64,000 nt of DNA, from positions 13,739,440-13,803,439 of the forward strand of contig LS997563.1 of assembly GCA_000469685.2 (NCBI GenBank), in the 5' to 3' direction. Shown piece after piece: positions 1 through 11,371 of this stretch. The translations under genes and the position numbers were made by a program. The stretch is from Haemonchus contortus (taxonomy: Eukaryota > Nematoda > Chromadorea > Rhabditida > Trichostrongylidae). Numbering within the stretch: position 1 is the stretch's first letter; each line of letters begins with the position of its first letter. The notes beneath the pieces are model-generated. The model was not told where the DNA came from. It searched no databases and saw only the letters and a program-made list of their open reading frames with translations.

Positions 1-130
1 GAGGAAATACGTTTTGAACCCTTTCAAAAGTTAGAAACCTTCAGTTAGATTTTGCTTTTGCTTGATCTGGCAAGATCGGACAGTAGTCTGAATACCGTTC
101 ATACATTAGTGATGTTGCATACAACCTTAT

Positions 131-365
131 AGCGTTAGTTCACCCGTTACTGTGGACTGCTCATACCTTCGACTTCCATTCAGGTTCGTAGCGGCTTTAG
201 AATACGTGTGTGGCCAAATGTACATACCAGCACTTTTTTCTACCAGACAAGTTTGATGCTGACTGGCGAACCCTGGAGTAAGACTTCGTTGGTCAAAGGG
301 ATTACCGGACCATGCATGTGGTAGTGCGCCTCTTGTCGCTATTGCCACCACAACACCTCCACCCG
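131..365 (-). mobile_element. tRNA-derived SINE, diverged copy
   Basis: Read on the minus strand this matches the SINE family seen throughout the window. The conserved blocks appear in order: a gacttccattcag segment, a gtgtgtggcc segment, a degenerate accagac-agt segment, and the tRNA-like head with caacacctccaccc at the end (antisense of the gggcgg-aggtggtgt start). Box A and box B are eroded and several small indels are present, so this is an old copy. It has no coding capacity. Confidence 0.7.
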
Positions 366-1461
366 AATATCGTTAGAAAGTCAATTAAAGAGTTTTCAAT
401 GTGCAAATTTTTAGTCTCATGCTCAGCAAATACATAGAATGAGGTGAAGGGACCGAGAAAGTCTTCGAAGTTGTTGAACAGCTTGCAAGTAAACATCTTC
501 TGATTTTTCCTCACTATCCGTTATCTTTTTTTCTAATATTGATGAAGGAACAACGAGCCGCACTTTACAATAGGTCTAATATAGGTTTTGTGAGCCCTAA
601 ATTTTTAGAGTATCTGTTTAAACTTCTTTTTCATCAGAGAAGAAGTCTTCGAGTATCTCACAGTTCGAATTGTGGCCTTCCTAAAGGCCATTTCAAAGTA
701 CTGGCAAAACTCAATCATTGTTGTTGTGGGGCTCAAACCTTCTAACATATAAACCCCATGAAGGATTTGGTTTTTGAATCAATATACACTGGATCAATTG
801 GGAAAACCCTATGAAGACAGTTTTTTCAGGAGCTATAGGCAATTCCCCTCGGTGATGCAAACGAAAAGCCTGAGCACAATTCAGGATCCACCCTATCTGT
901 TGACAACCTTGACGCAGACCTCTCGAAATACCACCTGAGGCGGAATTTCGGGAAAAGCAGAGAAAGAAGCACAGTAAGAGGTCAGCCTGATAAGCTATGC
1001 CCAGTCTGCCATTCCCTGTAGGCTATATCACATCGAAAAGTTTAGGCTATCAGAGTGATTCCAAATTAGGAGCCGAATAGACCTCGAGTAGTATGTAGTA
1101 TTAATAACAGTCGTAGGCGGAATAAATGAATGAATAATATGAACATTACTTATGATAATAATCTACATCTACTTCTCTGAATGTTTCTACTCAGTCTCAC
1201 TTCGGGTCGTAGCTTTAACCTTAGTCAGCATCTAATGCCTTTTTTGAATCATGATATGGTTATGAACACAAGTTCTTGTCATTTCCTCGTTCCTTTCGTG
1301 TACACCCTTTGATCGAAGCTTCAAACAAATTTGATTGTACAATTTCTGAAGTCAGTTCCTCGGGATTACTCGAATATGCAGTAGATCTCACTCATCAGTA
1401 TGGTATGCCTGTATGGTATGCTGAAATGAAATAATTGTGTTGTCATCATAATGATTCCCAG
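366..1461. other. Non-coding stretch, nothing recognised
   Basis: Only short open frames without recognisable motifs are present. I see no RNA gene, repeat array or transposon end here. Confidence 0.5.
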
Positions 1462-1881
1462 ATGGCGGAATTGATGTAGTGGAAACACGCATGGTCTGGG
1501 GAACGAATCCCGTATTGATGCTTGCCCAGGGCGACCAAGCCTTCCACCCCTCCGAGGTAGATAACTTGGCACCAGAGGCTGCTTTTATAGTCCGCGAGTG
1601 CGCGAGTGAGGGCGCCAGCCGGGGGACTACTTGGCCGGCTGACGCGCTCATTCGCGCACTCGCGGGCCGAGTAGTACCCCGGCCGGCAGGCTCCCGCCCT
1701 TGCGGGCTGGATCGCCGACTATAAAAGCAGCCAGACTCTCTTGAGAGGATGAAGTATTGACTTGAACATCGGCACGCCACCGCAACCCATTCTATTGACT
1801 TAATAGGCCTTTAGTACCCACTTGATTCTAAATGGAAGTCGTAGGCAGGTCCCCATCCCAAGAACGGGCTTAAAAAATAAC
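1462..1881 (+). mobile_element. tRNA-derived SINE interrupted by a hairpin MITE
   Basis: The head (tgatgtagtgg, box A-like) and a box B-like segment (gaacgaatcccg) are followed by the family's ccaagccttcca block. At accaga the copy is broken by a 156-bp insert, then resumes with agactctcttgagagg and continues through the gacttgaacatcggc and ctaaatggaagtcg blocks to a degraded tail. Removing the insert and one AGA restores the normal SINE order, so the SINE was present before the insert arrived. Confidence 0.8.
1577..1732. mobile_element. GC-rich multi-hairpin MITE inside a SINE
   Basis: The element has perfect 16-bp terminal inverted repeats, GGCTGCTTTTATAGTC at 1577-1592 and GACTATAAAAGCAGCC at 1717-1732. 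It is flanked by the 3-bp direct repeat AGA (1574-1576 and 1733-1735), which reconstructs the uninterrupted SINE. Inside lie further inverted repeats: 1593-1610 pairs with 1647-1664 (17 of 18), 1618-1631 with 1670-1683 (13 of 14), and 1616-1622 with 1635-1641. The interior is strongly GC-rich against an AT-rich background. Both termini carry TATAAAAG in outward or inward orientation. There is no open frame for a transposase, so it would be non-autonomous. A 3-bp duplication is compatible with PIF/Harbinger or CACTA superfamilies, but I cannot assign one. Confidence 0.82.
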
Positions 1882-4800
1882 TTACATAGTCAATAACAAG
1901 CCTATGATCAGCCAACATATCCAACTCTTGTAAAGTTTTTGATATTTCTCAGGAAAGCACTAACGGGGATCATCGTTCTTTTCCGTTTTCCGCTTAAGTC
2001 TTTTACAGTAGAATTGAAATAATTTTACAAGAATTGTCTTTTGGCAAAATAGTTCCTTCTCACTGCCAGTAAAGGCCGAATGGACGTCATTTTACAATAG
2101 TTTTTTAGCCGAATCTCGAATCACCTATCTTGGAAATGATTCAATCCGTTGAGGATGTTCCCCATACAGGTATTCTTCAGTTGATATTTTCGAAGAATCG
2201 GGGTTGGGTTCTTTTATAATTCATTGTAACCGACCTACAATTCAATTCGCGAACCACTAAGAATCGATGAGAGCTTTGCAGCGCAGTTTATGGCGTTAAT
2301 GTCTGGGAGCCATTCTCGGCTGGAAAGTCTCCTTCCCTACTTATTCTCAGCCCAATCTCCAAGGATCCAGCTGCTGAGCATTCTTCCAGCTTTCTGAATG
2401 TGGCTCACAGATGTTCATGTCAAATGGCTGACTTGGCAACTTTGTTGAAGGCCCGCGATTCCAAAGGAACCATTGTTACACAGCAAAGAGGCGACTCGGG
2501 ATTGCGTGAATTCTTTTGAGTGGGCTGCTGGTGCCAAGCATCGGCCAGCGGATTGTCCGAATCGTGATCGTCAGTATGTACTTTGAATCAGAACGTTTTC
2601 TGTCAACGGTTCTCAGATACCTAAAGTCATCGATGCCAAATAACACTACCTTTATTCCTATCACGTCAGAGATCAAGGTGTGGGCCAGCTAGGGTTCCAT
2701 TTCAAGTGTGTGGAAATTCAAATCAATATGCGCTCTTCTTGGTAACTCAAACTGTTGACCGCAAGCAACGCGAGTATCAATACAAAATGCAGATCGCTTT
2801 GATGACGGAATTTGCTTTGGAATGTCTACAGCTGTGAGGTGGATGTGAGGATGCTACAGACAAAGAGTACTCCTGTCGATCGAATCTGTACAGCATGATT
2901 GTCCCGTCTTTTTCGACAAGGTTGTCTGCTTGATGGTCTTATTGTTAAATTCGACGATCCTATTCGAGTGTAATTTTCTTCTAAAAGTTCGAAGAACGGC
3001 GGAGGAACTATCTCTGTTGGGAGAGGCGAGGAGAAAGTATTCCGCGAATTTGATTACGTATTAAATGTAATTACAAACCCCTAATTCGCTTTCGTTAGCA
3101 GGATTTTTCAGACCATATTTGGTCTCCCACCAATGGCCTTTTATCAGTTCCTCTGTTTGTGATTGTCAGCAGAGGTATTATGCTGATGTGCTCCTTGGCC
3201 TCCAGGGATAGCATGTGTGAACTGTCGGGTCGAAAAACGGCGTAGACAGGGCGTACTATTGGCTCCAGAACTGGTTTGGTCGACGTACAAAGTCAAAAGT
3301 GACCGTGTTATGACGGCCTTGTTGAGGCTGCACAATAAACTGTGAAGATACCTTAAATAGTACGCTTACTTCAAGAGACAGGCGGTCATGGCGGAGATGG
3401 CGACCTCGTACAATCCCCATTTTACTATTTTTCCGAACCCTAATATTTTTCTGAAATCCGCCGATTTTTGCACTTGCGTCTCAGCACGTGTTTCGCTCAC
3501 TTTTCGGTCTTCTGCGTTGCCAAACTTGAAGTTTTATCCTTTTGTTGACCTTTGCTTTAGAGTGACAGATTTGCTTCAGCGCATCCATCAGGGTTCGATG
3601 TTCACCCATCATAGTTTTTTGTGATGACCTGGTTCTCCAACCCATTATTTATCTACCAGGACTTGTACTTCATCCGGATCCTAATCCTCTTCCCTGAATC
3701 GAAACGAAATTTGGAGTCTGGTTACGCTGTCTGGGACTTTTACGACCGAGATTGCTCAGCGAGATAGCTGACTCGAGCGCAACTCGGAGATCCAGCGCAG
3801 AATGAGAACGACCGAAGCCCACATTGTGACGTCCATTCTCCAGGCACCCTGGAAATTCGCTCAAAGTTATCACCGTGACTGAGAGGAGTCAAATAGGTTA
3901 GGATCCATGCGTCTATCTTCGTGACACACTTAAATCAAGCGGTTGGGATTATTCGGGACTGATGGCAAAACGGGATAGTCTCAGTGGTACGAAAGCTGTA
4001 CTGCCTGTGTTCCGGACCTGTCATGGCTAATAAAATGCCAGGAAAAGCGGCTAGAGGCAGTAATAAAGCCGCACTCTCGTTGTCAATGGGCAAATCCCTA
4101 TTGAAATATCACGCCCATTGTTCGCCCCTTCTCTACTCTATTTACTACTGCATACTACAGATTGGATCTAGACAATAGCCTATTAGCACCGTATTGCATT
4201 ACTTGAAAGTAATTCCGAGCTTGATAAGGTCTCGAAGATGTTTGATCTCTTATTTTTTAGAGGATAAATTTGTTGTAACCGACCAATCTAAAGTTTGAAA
4301 TGCCGAGCCGAGAACCAGTAACTCAGAAGGCATTTGAAGCGAAAGATGTTTTCAAATCTTCAAGTGGTTGGAAGCGTGGCACGGATTGCTCCTGATGGGA
4401 AGGGAAGGCATGTCAGATGAAATATACAATCGAATTTATTTATTAATTTATTAATTTATTTCTGCGCCAATATGACGCGCCCTCACATACATACCAGTAG
4501 GAAATAAGAGCATCAAGTTGACTCGGGCCAAATATCAAGTCAATAAACTGACAAAAGGATCGAATTCGAACCATCTAAGCCAAATTTTACGAAAGAAGTC
4601 CAGAATTAAGAAAGGATTCAATTGAGAACTGTGAGAAGATAACCAAAGAGAAACGTCTGAGGCTACCACAAGTGGAATTCGCGAAAATTATGGAAAAAGT
4701 TCACCAAAAGTTATTTTTGAGACGATTTTCATGGCGAAGAACAAGAGCGGAACATAATTCATTATTTACCCCTTCACTATGTATGTGACATATAATATTC

Positions 4801-5700
4801 ATTTTCGATATTGTTTTTCCCACTCATTTTCATACTTATTTACAATAATCTCAGGGCAATCCAGCCATCCAACATTCCCAGCCCCAGCTAATTGCTATTG
4901 AGCTCTGCTAAAAGGGAAAACACTGGTTTGTTGATCGGCTTACTCCCTCAGTCAGCAACGTTTCAGTGCACACTTTTCAGATCTGCGCCATTGCCTATGC
5001 ACCAGCGGATTTCTTTTCTTTTCTTTTTTTTTCTTTCTGCATTCTAGAACTGCTTGAAAACTTATGTGTACTTGTCCAAGGCTTTCGGGTGTGGTGCGTT
5101 AAGAACGAAATGGTCGCGTCGCGGTGAAAGGGGCGTCGCGCGCGAAAGAATGTAGCAGGATGCAGCAGTAGGTAAGAAATACAGGAACAAAAATACTAAT
5201 AGTAGAATTATGCATAAAATAATGATCGTATATTGACTGAGCTGTATGAAGAACGCTAGAGCTGTAATAACGGCGAATGAGTGGTCCGCGACAGCCGCGT
5301 GCGGCAAATCGATTACCCAAAATCGTTCCTAACGTCCGTCTCCCAAAGCTTTCAGATGGTTCTTCACATATAATTCCAGCGAACTCGATTAATCTCTTGA
5401 ACCAATCACCATTTTTGTAGCGCTTTTTGTATAGTTTATGTTCAATGTGTGATCCGATCCGGTAGTGCCAACTTCTATTACTATTTTTCATCTTTTCATT
5501 TTTCTATTTTTTCGGGTTCTATTTTCATTTTTCCATTTTTTCTTCTCTCAGAGGGGAAATTTTGTAATGTTTCAGTCTTTTTCTTGAATTTTCTACTTTT
5601 TTGCGACTGAATCGCTCGATGTGATGATTTTTTTTTGCTGAATATACGGTTCATCAGTTGGATAGTAATTCCAGGGTTTCCGAATTTGTCCATGCGTTGC
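1882..5700. other. Long non-coding stretch
   Basis: No exon with convincing splice sites and no recognisable protein motif was found. The short open frames on both strands resemble chance frames. The only structured part is the tail-like repeat at 4436-4462, listed separately. A 130-codon minus-strand frame at 5099-5491 has no motif I recognise. Confidence 0.5.
4400..4560 (-). mobile_element. Possible LINE 3' tail fragment
   Basis: On the minus strand the sequence ends in gcgcagaaataaattaataa followed by further TAAATAA units. This is the kind of tail that closes the CR1-like remnant near 62.1 kb. Only the terminal repeat is suggestive; no coding part can be read upstream on the minus strand, so this could be a simple AT repeat. 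Confidence 0.25.
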
Positions 5701-5702
5701 TA

Positions 5703-5965
5703 ACTCATTCATTCAATGATTTAATTATTTTTTATTAAAACATCGCCTCATTATGTCATTATTCATTCATTCGCTCATTCATTCATTCCTTCATTCATTC
5801 ATTCATTCATTCATTCATTCATTCATCCCATTTATTCATTCCTTTCATTCATTCATTCATCCCATTCCCTCATTTATATCACTACTCATTCATTGATTCA
5901 ATCATTCATCTGTTTGTTTGTTTGTTATTTACTTGTCTGTTTGTTCGTTCGTTCCTTCATTCGTT
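5703..5965. repeat. (ATTC)n tetranucleotide repeat
   Basis: A run of ATTC units with interruptions (including GTTT units near 5910-5930) covers about 260 bp. It lies about 115 bp upstream of the putative first coding exon of the RGS gene. Confidence 0.95.
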
Positions 5966-6080
5966 CACATTCCCATTACATGGTTCATGGCCAAGGCAGG
6001 ACCTCACGTTATGACTGTCGAATGTCGCAAGTGTCGTGCCTTTTCGAGTTCAGACGTTTTTGATATAAATAGCTTTTCAG

Positions 6081-6262
6081 GAGGACGGTTTTGGGAGGAA
6101 AATGAGCAAAAAGTTGTCAGCCGTCGATCCACCGACCAAGAAGATCAGCGTGGTCAGCATTGCTAGCAGTGACACACCACCACGGAAGAAGAGCAGTCTT
6201 AAAGAGAACATATCCAATCTGATAAAAGCTCCAAATTTCGTATTGAAAAGAGAAGCGGCCAA
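6081..6262 (+). CDS. Putative first coding exon, possibly of the RGS gene
   Basis: The exon starts after a near-ideal nematode acceptor (agcttttcag, AG at 6079-6080), which could be a trans-splice site or an ordinary acceptor. It contains an ATG at 6102 and ends at a strong donor, AA|GTAAGT, after 6262. From the ATG it encodes 53 residues beginning MSKKLSAVDPPTKK and ending NFVLKREAAK, basic and serine-rich with no known domain; it ends in phase 2. The frame is also open back to the acceptor, so it could be internal. It is on the same strand as the RGS exons, and small RGS proteins often have a basic N-terminus, but the phase does not let it join the next certain exon (40577) directly. Assignment to that gene is inference; that it is a real exon is fairly likely. 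Confidence 0.55.
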
Positions 6263-6537
6263 GTAAGTCACTAATGAACTTCCTAGACTTTACGCTTCAT
6301 CGCCTGGGGGACTTTCACTTGTGTTCAGTGGGAATTTACTTTTTACCCAAAGCTTCTATTAATTGTTTTGATTGAGGCGTTGGAAGTAAACACCTTTTTC
6401 GGTGCTGTCTAATCGCCGAAGTCCACCAATTTGGCGTCATCCCACTAGCCCTCCGCTGCGAGGCCTTCCCCATGTTGTTGCTCAGAGCATTTCAAGAGTT
6501 CAAGAGTAGTACCGAGAATGTACTAGGGATGTTTCAG

Positions 6538-6605
6538 TCTTGGGACTGGGGTAGCTGGAGTAGGAAGTGGCTCAGAGAATCGTGCTCGTGAAGGGGTTTT
6601 TTTTG
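6538..6605 (+). CDS. Candidate linking exon of the RGS gene
   Basis: After the acceptor gatgtttcag an open frame in the phase left by the 6081-6262 exon runs 68 bp to the donor G|GTGAGC. It would add a Gly/Ser-rich linker (LGTGVAGVGSGSENRAREG, then Val-Phe-Phe) and ends in phase 1, exactly what the exon at 40577 needs to begin Gly-Glu-Arg-Arg. A run of eight T inside the exon gives the Phe residues and is suspicious. Other weak candidates with the same phases exist, for example 28061 onward and 39131 onward. Confidence 0.28.
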
Positions 6606-8676
6606 GTGAGCACCTGAGTTTCAACGAGTTTAAGGCGTTTGATTGGAATTCAGAGAGCGGAGCGTGGCTTAATGTTAAAGGGTTTTTGGAGTATGAGCTT
6701 ATGGGCCATGCGCTATCATTACAATGTGCTCCAGGAAGCTGTAAGAAAGGGGTTTGTGTACAGCCTGTTCACCTCAACTAGGTAAAGCTCTGCCGTAGCA
6801 AGAAGTTGCGCCATTACTTAGTTAATCTGCCCATACGGTCAACCGGTGTCCCTATTACCAAAGATGGAGGCTCCAGAGTCCACCTAGTTCCAACACGTAT
6901 CTCTGAGCATACGGGGCAAATCATAAGCAGAAGCCAGAACAGACGCCTAGGTGTTCCAAGACCCTGAGCAAACTGAGCCGACCTATTATTCGATACGTCC
7001 AGGAATCGGTGCTAGACCCGCCATTTGGGAGAGAGGGAACCTGCTTTTCCCAACACGCTGAACCCATGAGTTGCTGTCCAATTTAGGGAACATTGGATTG
7101 ATTCAAAACAGAGCGTAAAAGCGCGTTGCATTCCAAAGAGATTCATCAATGTGCAATATACTTTCGATTCTGAATGAAAACCAGTCAAGGATCGGTATAC
7201 TCAAGAGAAACATAACTATTCACCTAGGAAGGGAACATCTGAGAAAAAGCTGAGCAGCGAACTACTTTCAATACTTTTCTATCAATAACTGTCTACCTCG
7301 TTTCTAAATTACTTTGCCTGCATGATGTTGGAAAGTCAATATGTCAATAAGACCGATTCTAAGGCGAGGGCAAGCGGGGTCTCGGTAGTGTAAAGGATAA
7401 GAGCACGGTCCTCGGAAAGGACAAGTACGGGTTCGAGTCCCGTACGAGACTGAAGTTCTGCCCACAAATCGCCAACCTTGTGAGACCGATTCGTTTCAGG
7501 AAACAATGGAATCACGTTTGTGAGAATCTACGTCTGAGTCGTATCAAAATTGCCGTCACTGAGTCGAAGCTGTTCTCACCAGGTCAGTTGGAAGGTTTCG
7601 TAATGCTGTTTCCTGTTCAATAGGAAATAGATCCGATAGGCAAGAAGACGTCAACCGAGAATGACGGTGGGCCTCGGAATCGTTACTTCCCTCGAAGATC
7701 GAAATGGTCTCATCTATTTTTGGGAAAGAACTTCAGCTTTCTAAAGTGAACTTGTTTGAGGACTTTACCAGTACGGAGCAACTATCATACGCCTATTGTA
7801 CCTTTTGTTTTCGCTATAAAATAGGCCAAAAAACATATGCTCACCAACGAACAGTCGCTCTTGCGGAGTAAGCTTTCAGAGGCACAGTTCACAATGAAAG
7901 TGGTTTCTAAATTCTCCTTTAGGAATACCCAGAGGCTTCCAAGGGTGAAAGGAAGGAACCTCTCCCACGCCCAAAAACTCAACAGTTAGGGCATAGTGAA
8001 AGCCCCGTTACCGCATCGCCCGGGCTTCCCGCCCCTCGACCGATGTCACATCGTAGTTCAAATGCTTGCCTATCAAATTTTCTGATTGGGGCCACACTAA
8101 CTGTCATTGAGCTTCCGATTTTGTTGCATCGCTTAATTGCCTTGTAAGCCTTTTCAAGAAAAATCTACATGGATCATGGTCACGGATCCAATGAGTCAGT
8201 CCGTTCCCTAGACATAAGCCTTATAGTATCAGTACCAGTTCTAAACCTTTTTTCAAAGGCGATACTAGCTGGGTGCGTGGGAACACAGTATTAATTTTCA
8301 CTCTGTGCACTTCCTTGCCCTATGCTTTGTTTTTACTTCAGTGAAAAGGAAAGTAACCATTAGTTTGGACCCATCCAAATCCTCTTTGGTTCTCGCCAAG
8401 AGGTCGACCTTCCTAGTAAATGTTCAGAAGGTTTTGGACATTGGTCCTTTCAAAATCGTTAACACCAAGTTCAAGTCGCACAGTGGCAGCCCAAAGAACT
8501 CGATTGCCATCATCATCATCATCATCATTACTGGTTCCTTGAAAGTGTGCTGCTCACACGTAACCCAATTCCTACCATCAAATAAGTTCTGCGACTATTT
8601 CACGCAGTGGATTGACAAGGATGAACTGAATGCCATCGACTGGATTTTAAATTCAATCGATTACCTGGGTCTTACA
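6606..8676. other. Intronic or intergenic sequence
   Basis: Apart from the tRNA-like sequence at 7379-7451 and a short (CAT)n run at 8508-8529, I recognise nothing here. The 150-codon plus-strand frame at 8305-8757 runs into the SINE at its 3' end and shows no motif. Confidence 0.5.
7379..7451 (+). tRNA. tRNA-like sequence, possibly a pseudogene
   Basis: The 73-bp stretch folds as a cloverleaf. GTCTCG at the 5' end pairs with CGAGAC at the 3' end (six pairs, with a mismatch at the seventh). GTGT pairs with GCAC as a D stem, and GTCC with GGAC in the anticodon arm. ACGGG and CCCGT close a canonical T arm with loop TTCGAGT, and the B box GGTTCGAGTCC is intact. The anticodon loop reads TCGGAAA: it lacks the usual T before the anticodon, and the variable loop is short, so the identity is unclear (GGA, serine, by position). 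It may be a divergent tRNA, a pseudogene, or a lone tRNA-derived repeat. Confidence 0.5.
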
Positions 8677-8971
8677 GCGGAGGTGGTGTCGTGGCAAGTG
8701 GCGCACTATATCACACGCACGGTCAGAGATTCGAATCCCGGATCGATGCCCGCCTAGGCCAATCAAGCCTTCCATCCCTCCGGGGTCGGTGAATTGGTAG
8801 CAGACTTATCTGGGTGGATAAAAGCACTAACTTGTACATCGGCTGGCCACCGCAAGTCGTTGTATATGCCACATACGCACTCATCACGCCACTACGATTC
8901 TGAATGGAAGTCGAGTGCTGGGGCGCATTCCTCAGACGGGATTGATTAACGCCAAAAAACCTTAAACCTTC
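8677..8971 (+). mobile_element. tRNA-derived SINE, near full length
   Basis: The copy has the head gcggaggtggtgtcgtgg (box A with one change), the box B-like gattcgaatccc, the ccaatcaagccttcca block, the aaagcactaacttgtacatc block and the 3' gattgattaacgccaaaaaa end. It is close to the consensus deduced from copies at 10517 and 32896. Confidence 0.92.
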
Positions 8972-9226
8972 AACCTGGGTCCTGAAAATAAAAAATTTGA
9001 CAACTTGCTAGAATAGATCCGAAGCAGGAATTCTGGCGAAGTATAAGTGTTCTGGTATCTCCACCCATAAATGTTCTATTGTCATCTTTGTTTGGAAAAG
9101 ACCCTGATAAGGCAAAAAATTTTAATTCCTTAATTCTTAACCTCCTGGTTTGGGTAACAAAACTATTTTCCATGTTTTCAATTTGGCATTAGAAGTCAAT
9201 TGCAGCAATGGTTTAATTCCGAGAGA

Positions 9227-9455
9227 TTTATTGCTACTACTCGAATGGTCCGGGGATCGAATCGTGGCTTGATACACCCCCATACCAACCAAGCCTTGAA
9301 TCCCCTGGGAGTCGTTTAGTGGTATTATACTTGTTCGAGAGGATGGAAAAGCACTGACTTGAACATCGGCTGACAACCGAAAGTCATTCATTGTAAAGGT
9401 CCCGATCGTTTTCAAAACATCACGGTGGTTCCGAATGTAAGTGAATGTTGGCAGT
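9227..9455 (+). mobile_element. tRNA-derived SINE, old degenerate copy
   Basis: Recognisable blocks are the box B remnant ggatcgaatcg, accaaccaagcctt, aaaagcactgacttgaacat and cggctgacaaccgaaagtca. The head is missing and indels are common. A 132-codon antisense open frame runs across this copy and is judged spurious. Confidence 0.65.
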
Positions 9456-9790
9456 TCGAATCCCCTCCAGGGAAATGACTCACTAACTCGAAGGGATTTT
9501 AAAGCCACAAAATCGCAAAATCTACCACTGGGCATTTATATGGTCGAATTTCCCATTAATTAAAAAACATTCGTGTGGGCGTATTGCCAATTTCGCCCTC
9601 GGGCATGCAATCTGGCTCTGCTAAGAGTTTCAGCAATCCATGGATCCCCTAGTGGCAGGGATAAACAGGTGACATCACATTACTAACCAATCACGACTGG
9701 ATTTTGTAGAGAATCTGGATAAAAGGTTTACTCTAAGTCAGAACTGTCTCCCTCAATCCAACCGGGGAACTTCCTCAGGTATAGATATGA

Positions 9791-10016
9791 AGGATCGATA
9801 GGCCAACCAAGCCTCCTATCGCTCCGGGGATCGGTTAATTGGTACTAAATTTATCGGGGAGGACAAAAGCGCTGACTTGTATGTCGGCTGGCCACCTCAA
9901 GTCATTGTATAGGCCACATACGCATTCAATACGCCACCACGATTCTGAATGGGAGGCGAATGCATGGGCGCATCCCTCAGGCGGGTTGATTAACGCCTCA
10001 AAGCTTTTATCCTTCA
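9791..10016 (+). mobile_element. tRNA-derived SINE lacking the head
   Basis: The copy starts at ggatcgataggccaaccaag, so the tRNA-like promoter part is lost. The body continues through gctgacttgtatgtcggctg and gtataggccacatacgcatt to a tail ttaacgcctcaaagctttta followed by tccttcac. A 5' truncation like this is typical of LINE-driven retroposition. Confidence 0.85.
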
Positions 10017-10516
10017 CAGATATGAAGGCAACACGGTAATTCTTCGATATTGGCATGAAAAGATTACGATCGCGATAAAGCGTGGGCGAATAATCTCGTA
10101 CCCCCGGTGGGCAGCAGACGTCATTTGAGTGATGCCCCACCAAATCCAAGCGATTTTGTGACTACGCACAACGAGAATAGATTTGGACGCTATTGAAACC
10201 CCTGCGAGGGAGAATGGCGAGCATAGCGGGTCACAGCAGTTTTGATTAAAATTGGAGATTGGCTCTGGCTGCCAATGGCACACCGTATTGAAAGTTGGAA
10301 AATGTCAAAAGTATGTCTCAAACTTCAATTGATCAGTCTTAATAATCTCCAAGCAATCTCAAGTTCAAGCTACATCTAAGCAGAAAAAAATGTACGCATT
10401 CTAGAAAGGCGATAATGAAACCCCCAGCCTTTGGAGTGCGCCATGAGCTTGCTTTCCCAGTCGATTTGTGGCCATGGTGTAGTACACTTCTACTAGTAAT
10501 GGCTTTTATTAGCTGT

Positions 10517-10815
10517 GGGCGGAGGTGGTGTAGTGGCAAGTGGCGCACTATATCACACGCACGGTCAGGGGTTCATATCCCGGATCCATGCCCGCCTGGG
10601 CCAACCAAGCCTTCCATCCTTCCGGGGTCGGTGAATTGGTACCAGACTCATCTGGGAGGATAAAAGCACTGACTTGTAGATCGGCTGGCCACCGCAAGTC
10701 ATGGTATAGGCCACATACGCACTCATTACGCCACTACGATGCTGAATTGAAGTCGAATGCGGGGCGCATCCCTCAGACGGGATTGATTAACGCCAAAAAC
10801 TTTATCCTTTTATTA
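10517..10815 (+). mobile_element. tRNA-derived SINE, full length
   Basis: The copy begins gggcggaggtggtgtagtgg (A box TGGTGTAGTGG), has a mutated B box (ggttcatatccc), and continues through all body blocks to cgccaaaaactttatccttt. It is one of the best preserved copies despite the B-box change, which would be expected to reduce polymerase III transcription. Confidence 0.93.
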
Positions 10816-11371
10816 TTAGCTATAAATAAGGAACAGCCAAAGCGGCTTTTCTGACGAATTTTAGTTTTCTACGGCTTTGATCTCTCAACCTTGTAATCCC
10901 AAAGCAAGAGCGTGACAGAGAAAAGAAACTTGGTTGGGGAAGGGTAGTTTGCAAACAAGGGCGGGAAACGAAGCACTTCCCTTTCTTTCACCCGTATGTA
11001 GCCGACATATGGAACTTTGAAGGGCAGAGAAGTTCTTCTACAGCAATTTTCTCTCGATATTCACTTACTTACTTTTTCTGCGAATTACTGCCAATTTTTC
11101 CACACTCTCCATCAACTCTTTCTATACTTTTTGTCTACCACGTCTCACCACAAAGGTTTGTTCTTAGAAGAGATTCAAGTTCGTTTTTATCATCTTTTCG
11201 GTGAAATCCAAGGCAATGTAAGCAATTCTGACAACTTGTGAATGGTACTTTACATAGGAGACAAGAAAAGTTCGAACTGGAAATCGAACCTTCTGGGAAT
11301 CCATTCACTGGGTATGAAAATCTCCCTAAACGTTGACCCATCAGCGATTTATTCCTCCTATCCCACGTTTT

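Noticed and set aside
5703..5965. Regularly spaced repeats as a CRISPR array
   Set aside because: This is a simple ATTC tetranucleotide repeat without spacers; no CRISPR exists in this eukaryotic sequence.
7500..7520. 20-bp microexon candidate linking the 5' exon to 40577
   Set aside because: The phase fits, but the size is implausible and many such fits occur by chance. A 17-bp candidate at 19274 was rejected for the same reason.
8305..8757. 150-codon plus-strand open frame
   Set aside because: Its 3' part is SINE sequence and the 5' part has an isoleucine run from (CAT)n; no motif, no splice context.
9137..9535. 132-codon minus-strand open frame
   Set aside because: It runs antisense through a degenerate SINE copy; antisense SINE sequence often stays open by composition and shows no protein motif.
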